Source: 40-80 sp964503665
GTDB lineage: Bacteria; Bacteroidota; Bacteroidia; Flavobacteriales_D; Crocinitomicaceae
NCBI GenBank assembly: GCA_964503665.1
Contig: CAZDAR010000001.1
Location: 1 to 64,000 of the forward strand
Length of the DNA stretch: 64,000 bases
Direction: 5' to 3'
How positions within the stretch are numbered: position 1 is the first letter of the stretch; each line of letters starts with the position of its first letter. The position numbers were made by a program, and so were the translations under genes. The notes under the pieces are model-generated. The model did no database searches. It worked only from the letters and a program-made list of their open reading frames with translations, and was not told the origin of the DNA. Below, one piece after another: positions 46,492 through 54,583 of the stretch.

Positions 46492-47820
46492 TTATTTTAG
46501 AAATCTTTTCGAGTCTCTTTTTAAGAAAGGAATGATAATCATTAAAAAACCCGAGATTAATGTCGTTCCCGAAGCTAGGAACACGTAGAAATATGGACGT
46601 AGACTATTCATCAAATCTGCGTACACAAAATCGGGCTTATTGAATTGCCAATACGATTTGACAAATCCAGCTGCAATGAGTACAATCCAAAAGACAAATA
46701 ATGAAATATTGGCAATCCAATAACCTTGTTTAACAGCCTTCTCATTTAATTTGTTTTTACTGAAAATATCACTAATAAATGCCAATAAAAGCATACTGTT
46801 GATTCCGATTGTTGCTCCCATGGTATGGCCAACAATTACGTGCGTTCCATGCATATAAATGTTGAATGTTGGAATCGACATCAATATGGCCAATCCTAAA
46901 GTTAAAAATACCCAAGCATCGGCTGCTAATAAAAAGCGATAAGATTCAATATGATAATTTTTTTTGGCAGCGCTTATGGTGGATTTCCACAAGTAAATAA
47001 TTCTACCAAAAAGAAGTAATTCAGTCATACTTACACCATAAGCAATATATTGAACATATGGTTGAGTAGGTAATGTGTAAATGTGATGTCCCCAGTTAAA
47101 CATCAAATTAAAAAGACCTAAGAAATATATCCAGAAGGCAAGTGAGGAGTAGCTGTATTTTTTATTCCCAGCAATTTTATCCATCAGGTAGATAGAACTA
47201 CCATAAATAAGTAGATTCCATGAGCCAACAAGTGAACCGTATGATTTCCATTGGATAGTCATATCTTTTACTAGGTGATTACCGATTTCAGGAAAAATCC
47301 AAAGATTAGATTCTAAGTAAGTAAATAGAAAAAATAAGATGCCAGTAAACCACATCCACACATAGACAGGCTGTTGTTTTAACGTTTTTAAATTTTTGAG
47401 AAAAATAAAGATAAAAAGTATCCAACCAATTGTTATTGGGATGGAGAAATATTGATTAAATTCCCAGTATTCTCTTCCTCCAAAAATTCCAAAACAGTAA
47501 GAGACTAAAATAGTCGTGAACGAAATTGCTAGTATATAATACAGCCACTTTATCCAGTTATCATAGTTTGATTTCCCTTCATTATGTTCACGCAAATAAT
47601 ACAAAACACTACCAATAGCTGTGGTTAATATCCAGAAAATGGCGGATGAAACGTGAAGTGGGCGAATTTTTACAAATGAGAAAACATCTCTCCAAAGACC
47701 TGGTACAGCATATTCCAATGCACCTAAGAGTCCAAAAAATAACGTTGAAATTAAGAAAATCATTCCTAAGACAAGAAACGATTTAGAGCTTCTTGTTTTA
47801 AGGTTGTGTAATGGTTCCAT
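46492..47820 (-). CDS. NorB-like haem-copper oxidase superfamily subunit, variant active site
   Basis: A 442-residue, 12-helix protein related to the catalytic subunit of nitric oxide reductase. Conserved positions: His56 (low-spin haem ligand), His245-His246, Glu267, His332 (active-site haem ligand). By hand alignment to Pseudomonas NorB, keeping spacing without gaps in helices VI and X, the helix VI FeB ligand His207 is Tyr194, Glu211 is Val198, Glu215 is Asn202, and the low-spin ligand His349 is Met334. It may be an NO reductase variant or act on another substrate. The start overlaps norC by 23 nt. Confidence 0.8.
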   Translation of the reverse strand: MEPLHNLKTRSSKSFLVLGMIFLISTLFFGLLGALEYAVPGLWRDVFSFVKIRPLHVSSAIFWILTTAIGSVLYYLREHNEGKSNYDNWIKWLYYILAISFTTILVSYCFGIFGGREYWEFNQYFSIPITIGWILFIFIFLKNLKTLKQQPVYVWMWFTGILFFLFTYLESNLWIFPEIGNHLVKDMTIQWKSYGSLVGSWNLLIYGSSIYLMDKIAGNKKYSYSSLAFWIYFLGLFNLMFNWGHHIYTLPTQPYVQYIAYGVSMTELLLFGRIIYLWKSTISAAKKNYHIESYRFLLAADAWVFLTLGLAILMSIPTFNIYMHGTHVIVGHTMGATIGINSMLLLAFISDIFSKNKLNEKAVKQGYWIANISLFVFWIVLIAAGFVKSYWQFNKPDFVYADLMNSLRPYFYVFLASGTTLISGFLMIIIPFLKRDSKRFLK

Positions 47821-48202
47821 CTAAGTGTTTTGTAAATGTTGTGGGGTCAGATTGACCAGTTGTGTTGGTATATTTCAGGAATGCAACGAATGCATCAATT
47901 TCATGTTGGGAAAGGTGAAAGTCAGGCATGACATCCGTTCCACTTTTTAAGAAAGCCTCGATGTATTCTACAGGTCTTTTTTCATAGATGTTCGTTAAAT
48001 CAGGACCAAGATGTCCTCCTAATCCGTAAAGTTGGTGGCAGGAAGTACAGTTTTTATTTTGCCATAAAATTTTCCCTTCTTGTGCTAACTCATTAGCTGG
48101 AATGATTTCGACAGTATCTTCTAGATATAAAGTTGCGCTGTATCCTAAGAATGTGATGGATAATACTATTAATGTTACTAATTTAAATCGATGCGTTTTC
48201 AT
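47798..48202 (-). CDS. NorC-like membrane-anchored cytochrome c subunit
   Basis: A 134-residue protein with one N-terminal membrane helix (about 6-27) and a cytochrome c domain with CTSCH (Cys52, Cys55, His56) and the methionine ligand in DVMPDFHLS. The last part, PDFHLSQHEIDAFVAFLKYTN, is typical of NorC, the electron entry subunit of cNOR. The reading frame overlaps norB by 23 nt. The promoter carries a Crp/Fnr-type site. Unlike its partner it shows no unusual residue. Confidence 0.88.
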   Translation of the reverse strand: MKTHRFKLVTLIVLSITFLGYSATLYLEDTVEIIPANELAQEGKILWQNKNCTSCHQLYGLGGHLGPDLTNIYEKRPVEYIEAFLKSGTDVMPDFHLSQHEIDAFVAFLKYTNTTGQSDPTTFTKHLDGTITQP

Positions 48203-48243
48203 TGACTCTATTACTTATGAAGAAGATTATTTTATAATCAAGA

Positions 48244-48251
48244 CAAAAGTA
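48244..48251 (-). promoter_or_regulatory. -7 promoter box of norC
   Basis: TACTTTTG on the minus strand, 41 nt before the ATG at 48202. Confidence 0.6.
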
Positions 48252-48272
48252 TAGTAAATAGATTGGAAACAA

Positions 48273-48288
48273 TATGATTTTAATCACA
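48273..48288. promoter_or_regulatory. Crp/Fnr-type operator of norCB
   Basis: TATGATTTTAATCACA, a palindrome with one mismatch pair (TATGATT against its expected complement). Its centre is 29.5 nt upstream of the -7 box, as for nadA. Confidence 0.65.
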
Positions 48289-48349
48289 TTGAGATGTGTG
48301 CATGCTCCTAAATACAGAATTTGAGGCTAGAAATCAGCGAAATAGTTGA

Positions 48350-48916
48350 TTATTGTAAGCGTTTTTGAACGTAACTGTCAATCTTTAAAAATAGCTGAGA
48401 TGGATTATAGGTTCTCCACGAAATCTCTTCTAATTCTCCACCCAATACAAAGTAGTGATCGATATTTATTTCTCGAAACTCATGAAGGACATGTTCTCTA
48501 AAATTCACCAATGCAATGTAGCCATCTTCTAATTCGTCAAACCATTCTTCGTAATAGCAATCATCCGAATAATGAAAGTTCAATATATTCTCACCTATTA
48601 GAATGAACTTAGTAATTCCTTCGCCAATCAAATGCTCTATGATATCACGTTTAAGTATCATGATATCGTTATGAATCGCATCATTCCATTCACCAATTAA
48701 CTCAATGATGGTATACCCTTCTTCATAATCGGTATAAAGTATCTTTAAGAACAGTGTAGATGAGCCAAAGTTATCCCATTGTGGATGAATCAAATAGTTG
48801 TAAATCTGATCGGTGAATTCAAATTCATTATACTTTCTCCGAAAGAAAGGTGAACGTTTATCTTTCGACGCAACATAATAATCTCTCCAGTTATAATATG
48901 GCTCTATATCGTGCAT
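48350..48916 (-). CDS. Acidic protein of unknown function
   Basis: A 188-residue soluble, acidic and aromatic-rich protein (many Tyr and Trp) without signal peptide or recognised domain. The centre (IIELIGEWNDAIHNDIMILKRDIIEHLIGEGITKFILIGENIL) looks like an alpha/beta fold. It follows purC by 16 nt and is probably the last gene of a phoH-purC unit. I do not recognise the family. Confidence 0.7.
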   Translation of the reverse strand: MHDIEPYYNWRDYYVASKDKRSPFFRRKYNEFEFTDQIYNYLIHPQWDNFGSSTLFLKILYTDYEEGYTIIELIGEWNDAIHNDIMILKRDIIEHLIGEGITKFILIGENILNFHYSDDCYYEEWFDELEDGYIALVNFREHVLHEFREINIDHYFVLGGELEEISWRTYNPSQLFLKIDSYVQKRLQ

Positions 48917-48932
48917 GATTATCGGTGGAGAA

Positions 48933-49883
48933 TTAGTGATAATTCTTTAAAAAGTGTACTACATTCTTTTCAATTCGTTCTTGAATATCAGTAGTGTCCG
49001 ATTTTTCAAATGCTTTTCCTGTAATACGCTCATACAATTCGATATAACGATCGGTTACTGTTTTTACAAATTCATCCGGCATTACTGGCATAGTTTGCCC
49101 TTCTAATCCTTGAAAACCATTTTCCATCAACCATTCACGAACAAATTCTTTTGATAATTGTTTTTGAGCCTCACCTTTTGCTTGTCGTTCTTCATAGCCT
49201 TCTTTGTAAAAATAACGAGAAGAATCGGGTGTGTGGATTTCATCGATCAAATAGATTTTTCCTTCACGAATACCAAACTCATATTTTGTGTCCACTAATA
49301 TCAGTCCTTGCTTAGCAGCGACTTCCGTTCCTCGAGCAAATAATTTATAAGTATAATCTTCTAACTGGTTGTACATCTCTTCGGATAAAATTCCTCTAGC
49401 GATAATTTCCTCTCTTGAAATATCTTCGTCATGTCCTTCTTCCGCTTTGCTGGCAGGTGTAATGATTGGAGTAGAGAATTTATCATTTTCCTTCATTCCT
49501 TCGGGTAAAGAAACACCACATAAAGTACGTTTTCCAGCTTTGTATTCACGTGCAGAGTGTCCAGCCAAATATCCTCTGATAACCATTTCAATACGAATAG
49601 GTTCACACATTAATCCAACTGCTACACTTGGATCTGGAGTAGCGATTAACCAATTCGGAACGATATCTCTTGTCGCTTCCAAAAATAAAGTAGCTACTTG
49701 GTTCAATACCTGTCCTTTGAAAGGAATTCCTTTAGTTAAAATATGGTCAAAAGCAGAGATTCTATCGCTTGCGACCATGACAACCAACCCGTTGTCTAAT
49801 GTATAAACATCGCGCACTTTTCCTTTGTAAACGGCTATTTGCCCAGGGAAATTAAAATTGGAGGAGGTGATGGCTTGTTCCAT
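48933..49883 (-). CDS. purC: Phosphoribosylaminoimidazole-succinocarboxamide synthase
   Basis: A 316-residue enzyme that joins aspartate to CAIR in purine synthesis, using ATP. Seen are YKGKVRDVYTLDNGLVVMVASDRISAFDHILTKGIPFKGQVLNQ at the N-terminus, IEMVIRGYLAGHSAREYKAG and the LILVDTKYEFG and DEIHTPDSSRY motifs. It belongs to the longer form (about 300 residues) rather than the 237-residue E. coli type. Its start codon overlaps the phoH stop by one base. Confidence 0.97.
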   Translation of the reverse strand: MEQAITSSNFNFPGQIAVYKGKVRDVYTLDNGLVVMVASDRISAFDHILTKGIPFKGQVLNQVATLFLEATRDIVPNWLIATPDPSVAVGLMCEPIRIEMVIRGYLAGHSAREYKAGKRTLCGVSLPEGMKENDKFSTPIITPASKAEEGHDEDISREEIIARGILSEEMYNQLEDYTYKLFARGTEVAAKQGLILVDTKYEFGIREGKIYLIDEIHTPDSSRYFYKEGYEERQAKGEAQKQLSKEFVREWLMENGFQGLEGQTMPVMPDEFVKTVTDRYIELYERITGKAFEKSDTTDIQERIEKNVVHFLKNYH

Positions 49884-50878
49884 TATTTTGTTATTTTTTT
49901 AGATTCGTTATTATCGTCTTTTCGTTTCTTTTCTTCTTTCGCTTCTTCTATTTCAAAAGCGTTTATAATTCGTTTGACTAATGGATGGCGAATGACATCA
50001 CTTTGTGTCAAATTGATGATTTCAATTCCATCAACATCTTTTAAAATGTTTGTCACGTAAGATAATCCTGAACGTTGTTTGTAAGGTAAATCTACTTGTG
50101 ACATATCACCTGTAATGACGAACTTTGCGGTCTGTCCCATTCGTGTCAAGAACATTTTCATTTGTTGAATAGTCGCATTTTGTGCCTCGTCTAGAATAAC
50201 AAATGCTTTGTCTAATGTTCGACCACGCATGAAAGCAAGCGGTGCTATTTCTATAACACGATATTCTAACATTTCCTTTAACTTTTCAGGTGAAATCATA
50301 TCCTGTAATGCATCGTAGAGTGGCATCATGTAAGGATCTAGTTTTTCTTTCAAGTCACCAGGGAGAAAGCCTAAGTTTTCACCTGCTTCTACCGCTGGGC
50401 GTGTTAAAATAATACGTTTAACTTCTTTTTCTTTTAGCGCTTTGACCGCTAATGCAACAGCTGTATAGGTTTTTCCAGTTCCAGCTGGGCCAACAGCAAA
50501 CACCATTGAACTTTTACCAACAGCTTGTACTAACTTTCGCTGATTTAAGGTTTTCGCACGTACTTTTAATCCAGAATTTCCGTGAACAATAACTTCTGAG
50601 CCGTCATTTAGTTCTTTACTACCACCACTTTCTTCCAAAATTATTTGTTCAATGGCATTTTCGGATAACTGATTGAATTTATGAAAGTAATTCAGGATTT
50701 GCTCAAATTTTTTCTCAAAAACTTCCATCACTTCATCGTCACCCGCTAAAGTGATTTTATTTCCACGTACAATTACCTTTAACTTTGGAAAGAAACTTTT
50801 TATCTGATTGAGATAAACATCGTTGATTCCGTATAATTCAGCAGGATTAATTCCCTCGAGTTCAATTGTTTTTTCCAA
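49883..50878 (-). CDS. phoH: PhoH family ATPase
   Basis: A 331-residue cytoplasmic P-loop protein of the PhoH/PhoL type, probably tied to RNA metabolism and ribosome assembly. Walker A GPAGTGKT (near 130-137), Walker B FVILDEAQNAT, and motif ITGDMSQVDLP are present; the N-terminal 110 residues form the usual alpha/beta and KH-like region. Its stop overlaps the purC start (TAATG), indicating coupled translation. Confidence 0.95.
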   Translation of the reverse strand: MEKTIELEGINPAELYGINDVYLNQIKSFFPKLKVIVRGNKITLAGDDEVMEVFEKKFEQILNYFHKFNQLSENAIEQIILEESGGSKELNDGSEVIVHGNSGLKVRAKTLNQRKLVQAVGKSSMVFAVGPAGTGKTYTAVALAVKALKEKEVKRIILTRPAVEAGENLGFLPGDLKEKLDPYMMPLYDALQDMISPEKLKEMLEYRVIEIAPLAFMRGRTLDKAFVILDEAQNATIQQMKMFLTRMGQTAKFVITGDMSQVDLPYKQRSGLSYVTNILKDVDGIEIINLTQSDVIRHPLVKRIINAFEIEEAKEEKKRKDDNNESKKITK

Positions 50879-50930
50879 ATGCGTACTATTATTTTATTGT
50901 ATAAATAAGTTCAATGTTTAATAATAACCT

Positions 50931-50938
50931 TACTTTTG
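50931..50938 (+). promoter_or_regulatory. -7 promoter box of the DUF62 gene
   Basis: TACTTTTG, 38 nt upstream of the ATG at 50977. Confidence 0.55.
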
Positions 50939-50976
50939 ATGCAAAAATAGTATAATTTTAGGCAATTGTTTATTGA

Positions 50977-51837
50977 ATGGGAATAATAACATTAACATCT
51001 GACTTAGGGTTGAAAGATCATTACGTCGCAACACTGAAAGGAGCTATCTATAGTAGCTGTCCAGATGTGTCTATTGTTGATATTTCTCACCAAGTAAAGT
51101 CATTCAGTATTATTGAAGCTACTTATTATTTGAATGCTTCCTATAAAGATTTTCCAGATGGAACGGTACATGTTATTGGCGTGCAAAGTGAACCCGTAAT
51201 AGGGAAAGATAATGTAACGAGTTATTTGCCCAGCATTTTGAAGTTCGATAATCAGTACTTTGTTGCTAACAATAATGGTATTTTTGGATTATTGTTAAAA
51301 GGAAGACAACCACAAGGTTTTTGGAATATTGAAAATATTCTTTCAGATGTGAAGAACATGAAAGACGCTACTAAGTTCATGTTAATTCCCGCTGCTTGTA
51401 ATATCATTAAGAACAGTGATTTCGACTCTTTTACAACGCCTGCTACGCGAATTATGAATGCACTTTCGGCACGATCTACGATTGCAGAGAATTCTATATT
51501 AGGGCAAGTAATTCATGTGGATAACTACGGTAACTTAATCACCAATATTGAAAAGGGAGATTTTTACCGATTTGGTGAATCCACACCTTTCATTATAAAG
51601 TTAAAACATACAAACAGCTACCAAATTAATGTGATCTCTGAATCTTATGGAGACGTTAATCCAGGTGATTTGGTGGCATTTTTTAATTTAGATAATTTAT
51701 TAGAAGTTGGAATAAATCAAGGTGCTTCGGGCAACGGAAATGGAGCCAATAAGCTATTGGGAATTCACCCGGAGGATGAAGTGTTTGTTGACTTTAGCCC
51801 GAGAGGTTCAAAAACGACCCTTGATTCTCTTTTTTAA
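50977..51837 (+). CDS. DUF62 family SAM hydroxide adenosyltransferase
   Basis: A 286-residue enzyme of the fluorinase/DUF62 family, whose common members hydrolyse S-adenosylmethionine to adenosine and methionine. The N-terminus ITLTSDLGLKDHYVATLKGAI carries the conserved Asp and Asp-His signature; IVDISHQVKSFSI and the C-terminal ILGQVIHVDNYGNLITNI block are typical. The halide-specific loop of true fluorinases is not apparent. A monooxygenase-fold gene follows 5 nt downstream. Confidence 0.93.
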   Translation: MGIITLTSDLGLKDHYVATLKGAIYSSCPDVSIVDISHQVKSFSIIEATYYLNASYKDFPDGTVHVIGVQSEPVIGKDNVTSYLPSILKFDNQYFVANNNGIFGLLLKGRQPQGFWNIENILSDVKNMKDATKFMLIPAACNIIKNSDFDSFTTPATRIMNALSARSTIAENSILGQVIHVDNYGNLITNIEKGDFYRFGESTPFIIKLKHTNSYQINVISESYGDVNPGDLVAFFNLDNLLEVGINQGASGNGNGANKLLGIHPEDEVFVDFSPRGSKTTLDSLF

Positions 51838-51842
51838 AAGAT

Positions 51843-52145
51843 ATGATTACTCGTATTGTTAAATTACATTTTCAAGAAGAAAAGATAGCCGATTTTCTCG
51901 CTTTTTTTGAAACAATTAAATTTCAAGTGGCTAGTTTTCCTAATTGTCACGGCATGAAACTGTTGCAGGATATCAAAAATCCCTCGATTGTATTTACCTA
52001 TAGTCAATGGGAAAGTGAAGCCGATTTGAATATCTATCGTGATTCGGAACTGTTTGGTGAAGTTTGGCCAACTATCAAACCGTGGTTTGCCCATAAAGCC
52101 GAGGCTTGGTCCGTGGAAGAATACTTTGATGGCTTCAAAACATAA
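51843..52145 (+). CDS. Antibiotic biosynthesis monooxygenase (ABM) domain protein
   Basis: A 100-residue ferredoxin-like single-domain protein of the ABM family (MITRIVKLHFQEEKIADFLAFFETIK ... SQWESEADLNIYRDSELF ... KAEAWSVEEYF). Known members are small oxygenases or haem-binding proteins, but many are uncharacterised. It sits 5 nt behind the DUF62 gene. Function not assignable more precisely. Confidence 0.88.
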   Translation: MITRIVKLHFQEEKIADFLAFFETIKFQVASFPNCHGMKLLQDIKNPSIVFTYSQWESEADLNIYRDSELFGEVWPTIKPWFAHKAEAWSVEEYFDGFKT

Positions 52146-52174
52146 AAGCTACCCAATTAATTGGATAGCTTTAA
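52145..52174. terminator. Bidirectional terminator
   Basis: A stem of 11 pairs with one mismatch (AAAGCTACCCAA against TTGGATAGCTTT), loop TTAA, between two convergent genes; T runs on the minus-strand side. Confidence 0.7.
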
Positions 52175-52197
52175 AAAATCTTCAACTTAATAGGTGA

Positions 52198-52626
52198 TTA
52201 TAAGTCATCGGGTATAGTCGCTGACTTATATGATTTTGCTTTAGGTTTTAATTTATCGATAAAGATAATACGAAGCTTTTCACCTTTTGGGGTAATAATT
52301 AAGTCTGAAATTCCGTTGGTAATGGTTACTGCTTGTTTTTTAGTATTATAAATATCTTTATCCATGAAAAGATCATATTGATCATCTGAAAATTGAATGA
52401 AAATATTTTTAATAACACCATTTTCTACTCTCGCCTTTCCATTGTAACAGTACGTTTCATTACCCTCAAAAAAAGATACGATTACATTTCGATACATGTC
52501 ATCAGGAACAGCGTAAGACCCTCGTTTTGCGAATGCATTTTCTAATCTTTTATAGCAATCTTCACTTTGACCATATAATGCAAAAGTCGATAAAAATAAG
52601 ATTCCTAATAAAACAGCTTTTTTCAT
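52198..52626 (-). CDS. Exported protein of unknown function
   Basis: From the ATG at 52626 a 142-residue protein with a signal peptide (MKKAVLLGILFLSTFALYGQS) and a mature part of mixed alpha/beta character (YKRLENAFAKRGSYAVPDDMYRNVIVSFFEGNETYCYNGKARVENG). A frame extends upstream to 52743 but would bury the signal peptide. Family not recognised. Confidence 0.75.
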   Translation of the reverse strand: MKKAVLLGILFLSTFALYGQSEDCYKRLENAFAKRGSYAVPDDMYRNVIVSFFEGNETYCYNGKARVENGVIKNIFIQFSDDQYDLFMDKDIYNTKKQAVTITNGISDLIITPKGEKLRIIFIDKLKPKAKSYKSATIPDDL

Positions 52627-52833
52627 AAAATTAATTTCGTTTGGTAAAACTTCTCTTTTCAAATATAGTAAGAATTTTGAACGGAGATTGTTCTTTTTTG
52701 ATTTATTTATTGTCTCCGTTTTCAAAAGTCTTCGTTCTTTCAAGGCAAATAGCTTGCCAATAATTTAACGGTCAATTGAAATTGGTACATAATTGTACAA
52801 TTTCGAAAGGTACTCAAAAAAGTTAAATTCCGT

Positions 52834-53313
52834 TTAAGTATTCTTCACTTTAAAGGTAAAATGTTTTTGTGTAAGGTAACTAAATGAGACTACAATAATG
52901 ATTGTCAATAACTTGGAGATAGTCGGGTAAATGTGGAAAACTTCCACAAATATTTTTAATAAAGCATAATTCAACAATAGATTCGCTAATACTAATAGAA
53001 AGTAACGAAAAAGTTGTGTCCTTCCTCTCATATTGGATTCCGTCCAAACAACATACTTGGAGAGTAAAAAGCCAATAGGAAAAGTAATAATGAATGAAAA
53101 TAGAAATGCCGCGATATAAGGTTCAAAAGCTAGTTTTGAAGTCACATGTACGATCTCTTTACCGAAAATAAAGTTAAAAGCAATAAAATACAAGAGTAAA
53201 TCTAATACCATGTTAGCACCACCACATGCAGCGTAATAATACGTCTGTCGATTAAAGAAAGACTTAAATAATGGATAAAAGATATCTAAAAAACGAAAAA
53301 TGATACGTCTCAT
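52834..53313 (-). CDS. GtrA family membrane protein
   Basis: A 159-residue protein with four membrane helices and the GtrA layout (YYAACGGANMVLDLLLYFIAFNF at the start, FLLSKYVVW and LFRYFLLVLANLLLNYALL later). GtrA-like proteins flip lipid-linked sugars or belong to teichoic acid and O-antigen modification systems. It begins on the base after the stop of the RsmI-like gene upstream. Confidence 0.93.
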   Translation of the reverse strand: MRRIIFRFLDIFYPLFKSFFNRQTYYYAACGGANMVLDLLLYFIAFNFIFGKEIVHVTSKLAFEPYIAAFLFSFIITFPIGFLLSKYVVWTESNMRGRTQLFRYFLLVLANLLLNYALLKIFVEVFHIYPTISKLLTIIIVVSFSYLTQKHFTFKVKNT

Positions 53314-54030
53314 TTAATTGGCAAATTTTCCAATGGCATATATCGTCGGTATTTTATCTAAGTTATAGGCTTTTTCACGCCACTCAGCTACTGTCATTGT
53401 CTGAATACGCTCATTATGGTTCGTCAAATCGGAGCCGATACACAACAGGGTGTCATCTTTCAATTCGTTCAATAAATCTTCAATCATATTGTTATTGCGA
53501 AAAGGCGTTTCCATAAACAAGTTGGTGATTCCAAACTTGTTGGCGTTAAATTCTAAATCTTTTATTTTTTTGATTCGTTCTTTCCGCTCTTTCGGTAAAT
53601 ATCCGTGAAAAGCAAACTCTTGTCCGTTAAATCCGCTAGAAATCAACGTTAATAAAATAGAAGAAGGTCCCACTAAAGGATGAACGTGAATGTCGTGTTG
53701 ATGTGCGACAGCTACTAATTCTGCTCCTGGGTCAGCGATGCCAGGGCATCCTGCTTCTGAAATAATACCAACATCCTGCCCGCTTTCCAAAATCTTAATA
53801 ATGGGCATTATTTCCTCGATAGTGCTTCTTTTATTAATGACAAGAAATTGGGAATCATCGATGGGGAACTCACGGTCTAGTTTGCGCAAATATCTTCGTG
53901 CAGTTTTAATTTCTTCCACCGCAAAATGACGTAATCGAATTGTAAGTTCCGCTACCTCCGATGGAATAACATGATGCGTTGTTTCACTTCCTAATGTGGT
54001 TGGGATTAAATATAATTTTCCTTTAGCCAT
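53314..54030 (-). CDS. RsmI-like tetrapyrrole-methylase-fold SAM methyltransferase
   Basis: A 238-residue protein related to RsmI (16S rRNA C1402 ribose methyltransferase). KLYLIPTTLGS (RsmI: KLYLVPTPIGN) and GIISEAGCPGIADPGAELVAVAHQ are clear, and LVGPSSILLTLISSGFNGQEFAFHGYLPK matches well. The DTR motif region is different (IKTARRYLRK), so this is probably a paralogue of RsmI with a separate target rather than RsmI itself. Its last codons abut gtrA; its start overlaps the phosphatase gene by 8 nt. Confidence 0.88.
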   Translation of the reverse strand: MAKGKLYLIPTTLGSETTHHVIPSEVAELTIRLRHFAVEEIKTARRYLRKLDREFPIDDSQFLVINKRSTIEEIMPIIKILESGQDVGIISEAGCPGIADPGAELVAVAHQHDIHVHPLVGPSSILLTLISSGFNGQEFAFHGYLPKERKERIKKIKDLEFNANKFGITNLFMETPFRNNNMIEDLLNELKDDTLLCIGSDLTNHNERIQTMTVAEWREKAYNLDKIPTIYAIGKFAN

Positions 54031-54487
54031 TCTTCTTTATATTGGATATAATTTTATCAGTTGCCAAATCTAACATTTTATAGACATTTATAAATCCTTG
54101 TTCACCTCCAAAATATGGATCTGGAACACTTTTATTTTCATTAGGGTAAAGAAGGTCTAAAATTGGAATGATTTTTCCCTCTTGTTCCTTGTTAGAACAC
54201 ATGTTTAATACGTCCCAATAATTATTTCTATCCATGGTATAGATAAGGTCAAACTCATCCAAGTCATTTTTGGTGATAGGGCGAGAGCGTAATTTACTTA
54301 AATCTGTTCCAAATTTTTTCGATACTTCCATCATTCGTGTATCTGGTTTCTGTCCTACGTGATAACCAGAAGTTCCTGCTGAATCAACCAATATGTCAAG
54401 GTTATTAACCTTTATTTTTGCACGTAAAAGACCGTCTGCAAGTGGCGAGCGACAAATATTCCCTAAACAAACCATTAATATCTTCAT
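54023..54487 (-). CDS. Low-molecular-weight protein-tyrosine phosphatase
   Basis: A 154-residue LMW-PTP. The P-loop CLGNICRSPLADG (Cys7 to about 19) and the catalytic acid loop VPDPYFGG (Asp near 120) are present. In capsule gene clusters such enzymes regulate tyrosine kinases, but no kinase is nearby; the neighbours here are an RsmI-like methylase and GtrA. First gene of the three-gene run. Confidence 0.95.
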   Translation of the reverse strand: MKILMVCLGNICRSPLADGLLRAKIKVNNLDILVDSAGTSGYHVGQKPDTRMMEVSKKFGTDLSKLRSRPITKNDLDEFDLIYTMDRNNYWDVLNMCSNKEQEGKIIPILDLLYPNENKSVPDPYFGGEQGFINVYKMLDLATDKIISNIKKNG

Positions 54488-54583
54488 GACGCAAAGTTAA
54501 TTTTTCCATCTAAATGACCGACTTTCATCTGAGATTAATTCGTATATTCGCAGAGAAAAATTGAAATTTAATATTAATATTAT

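Noticed and set aside
49369..49806. 145-codon frame antisense to purC
   Set aside because: It mirrors the codons of a clear purC gene, with no promoter or homology of its own.
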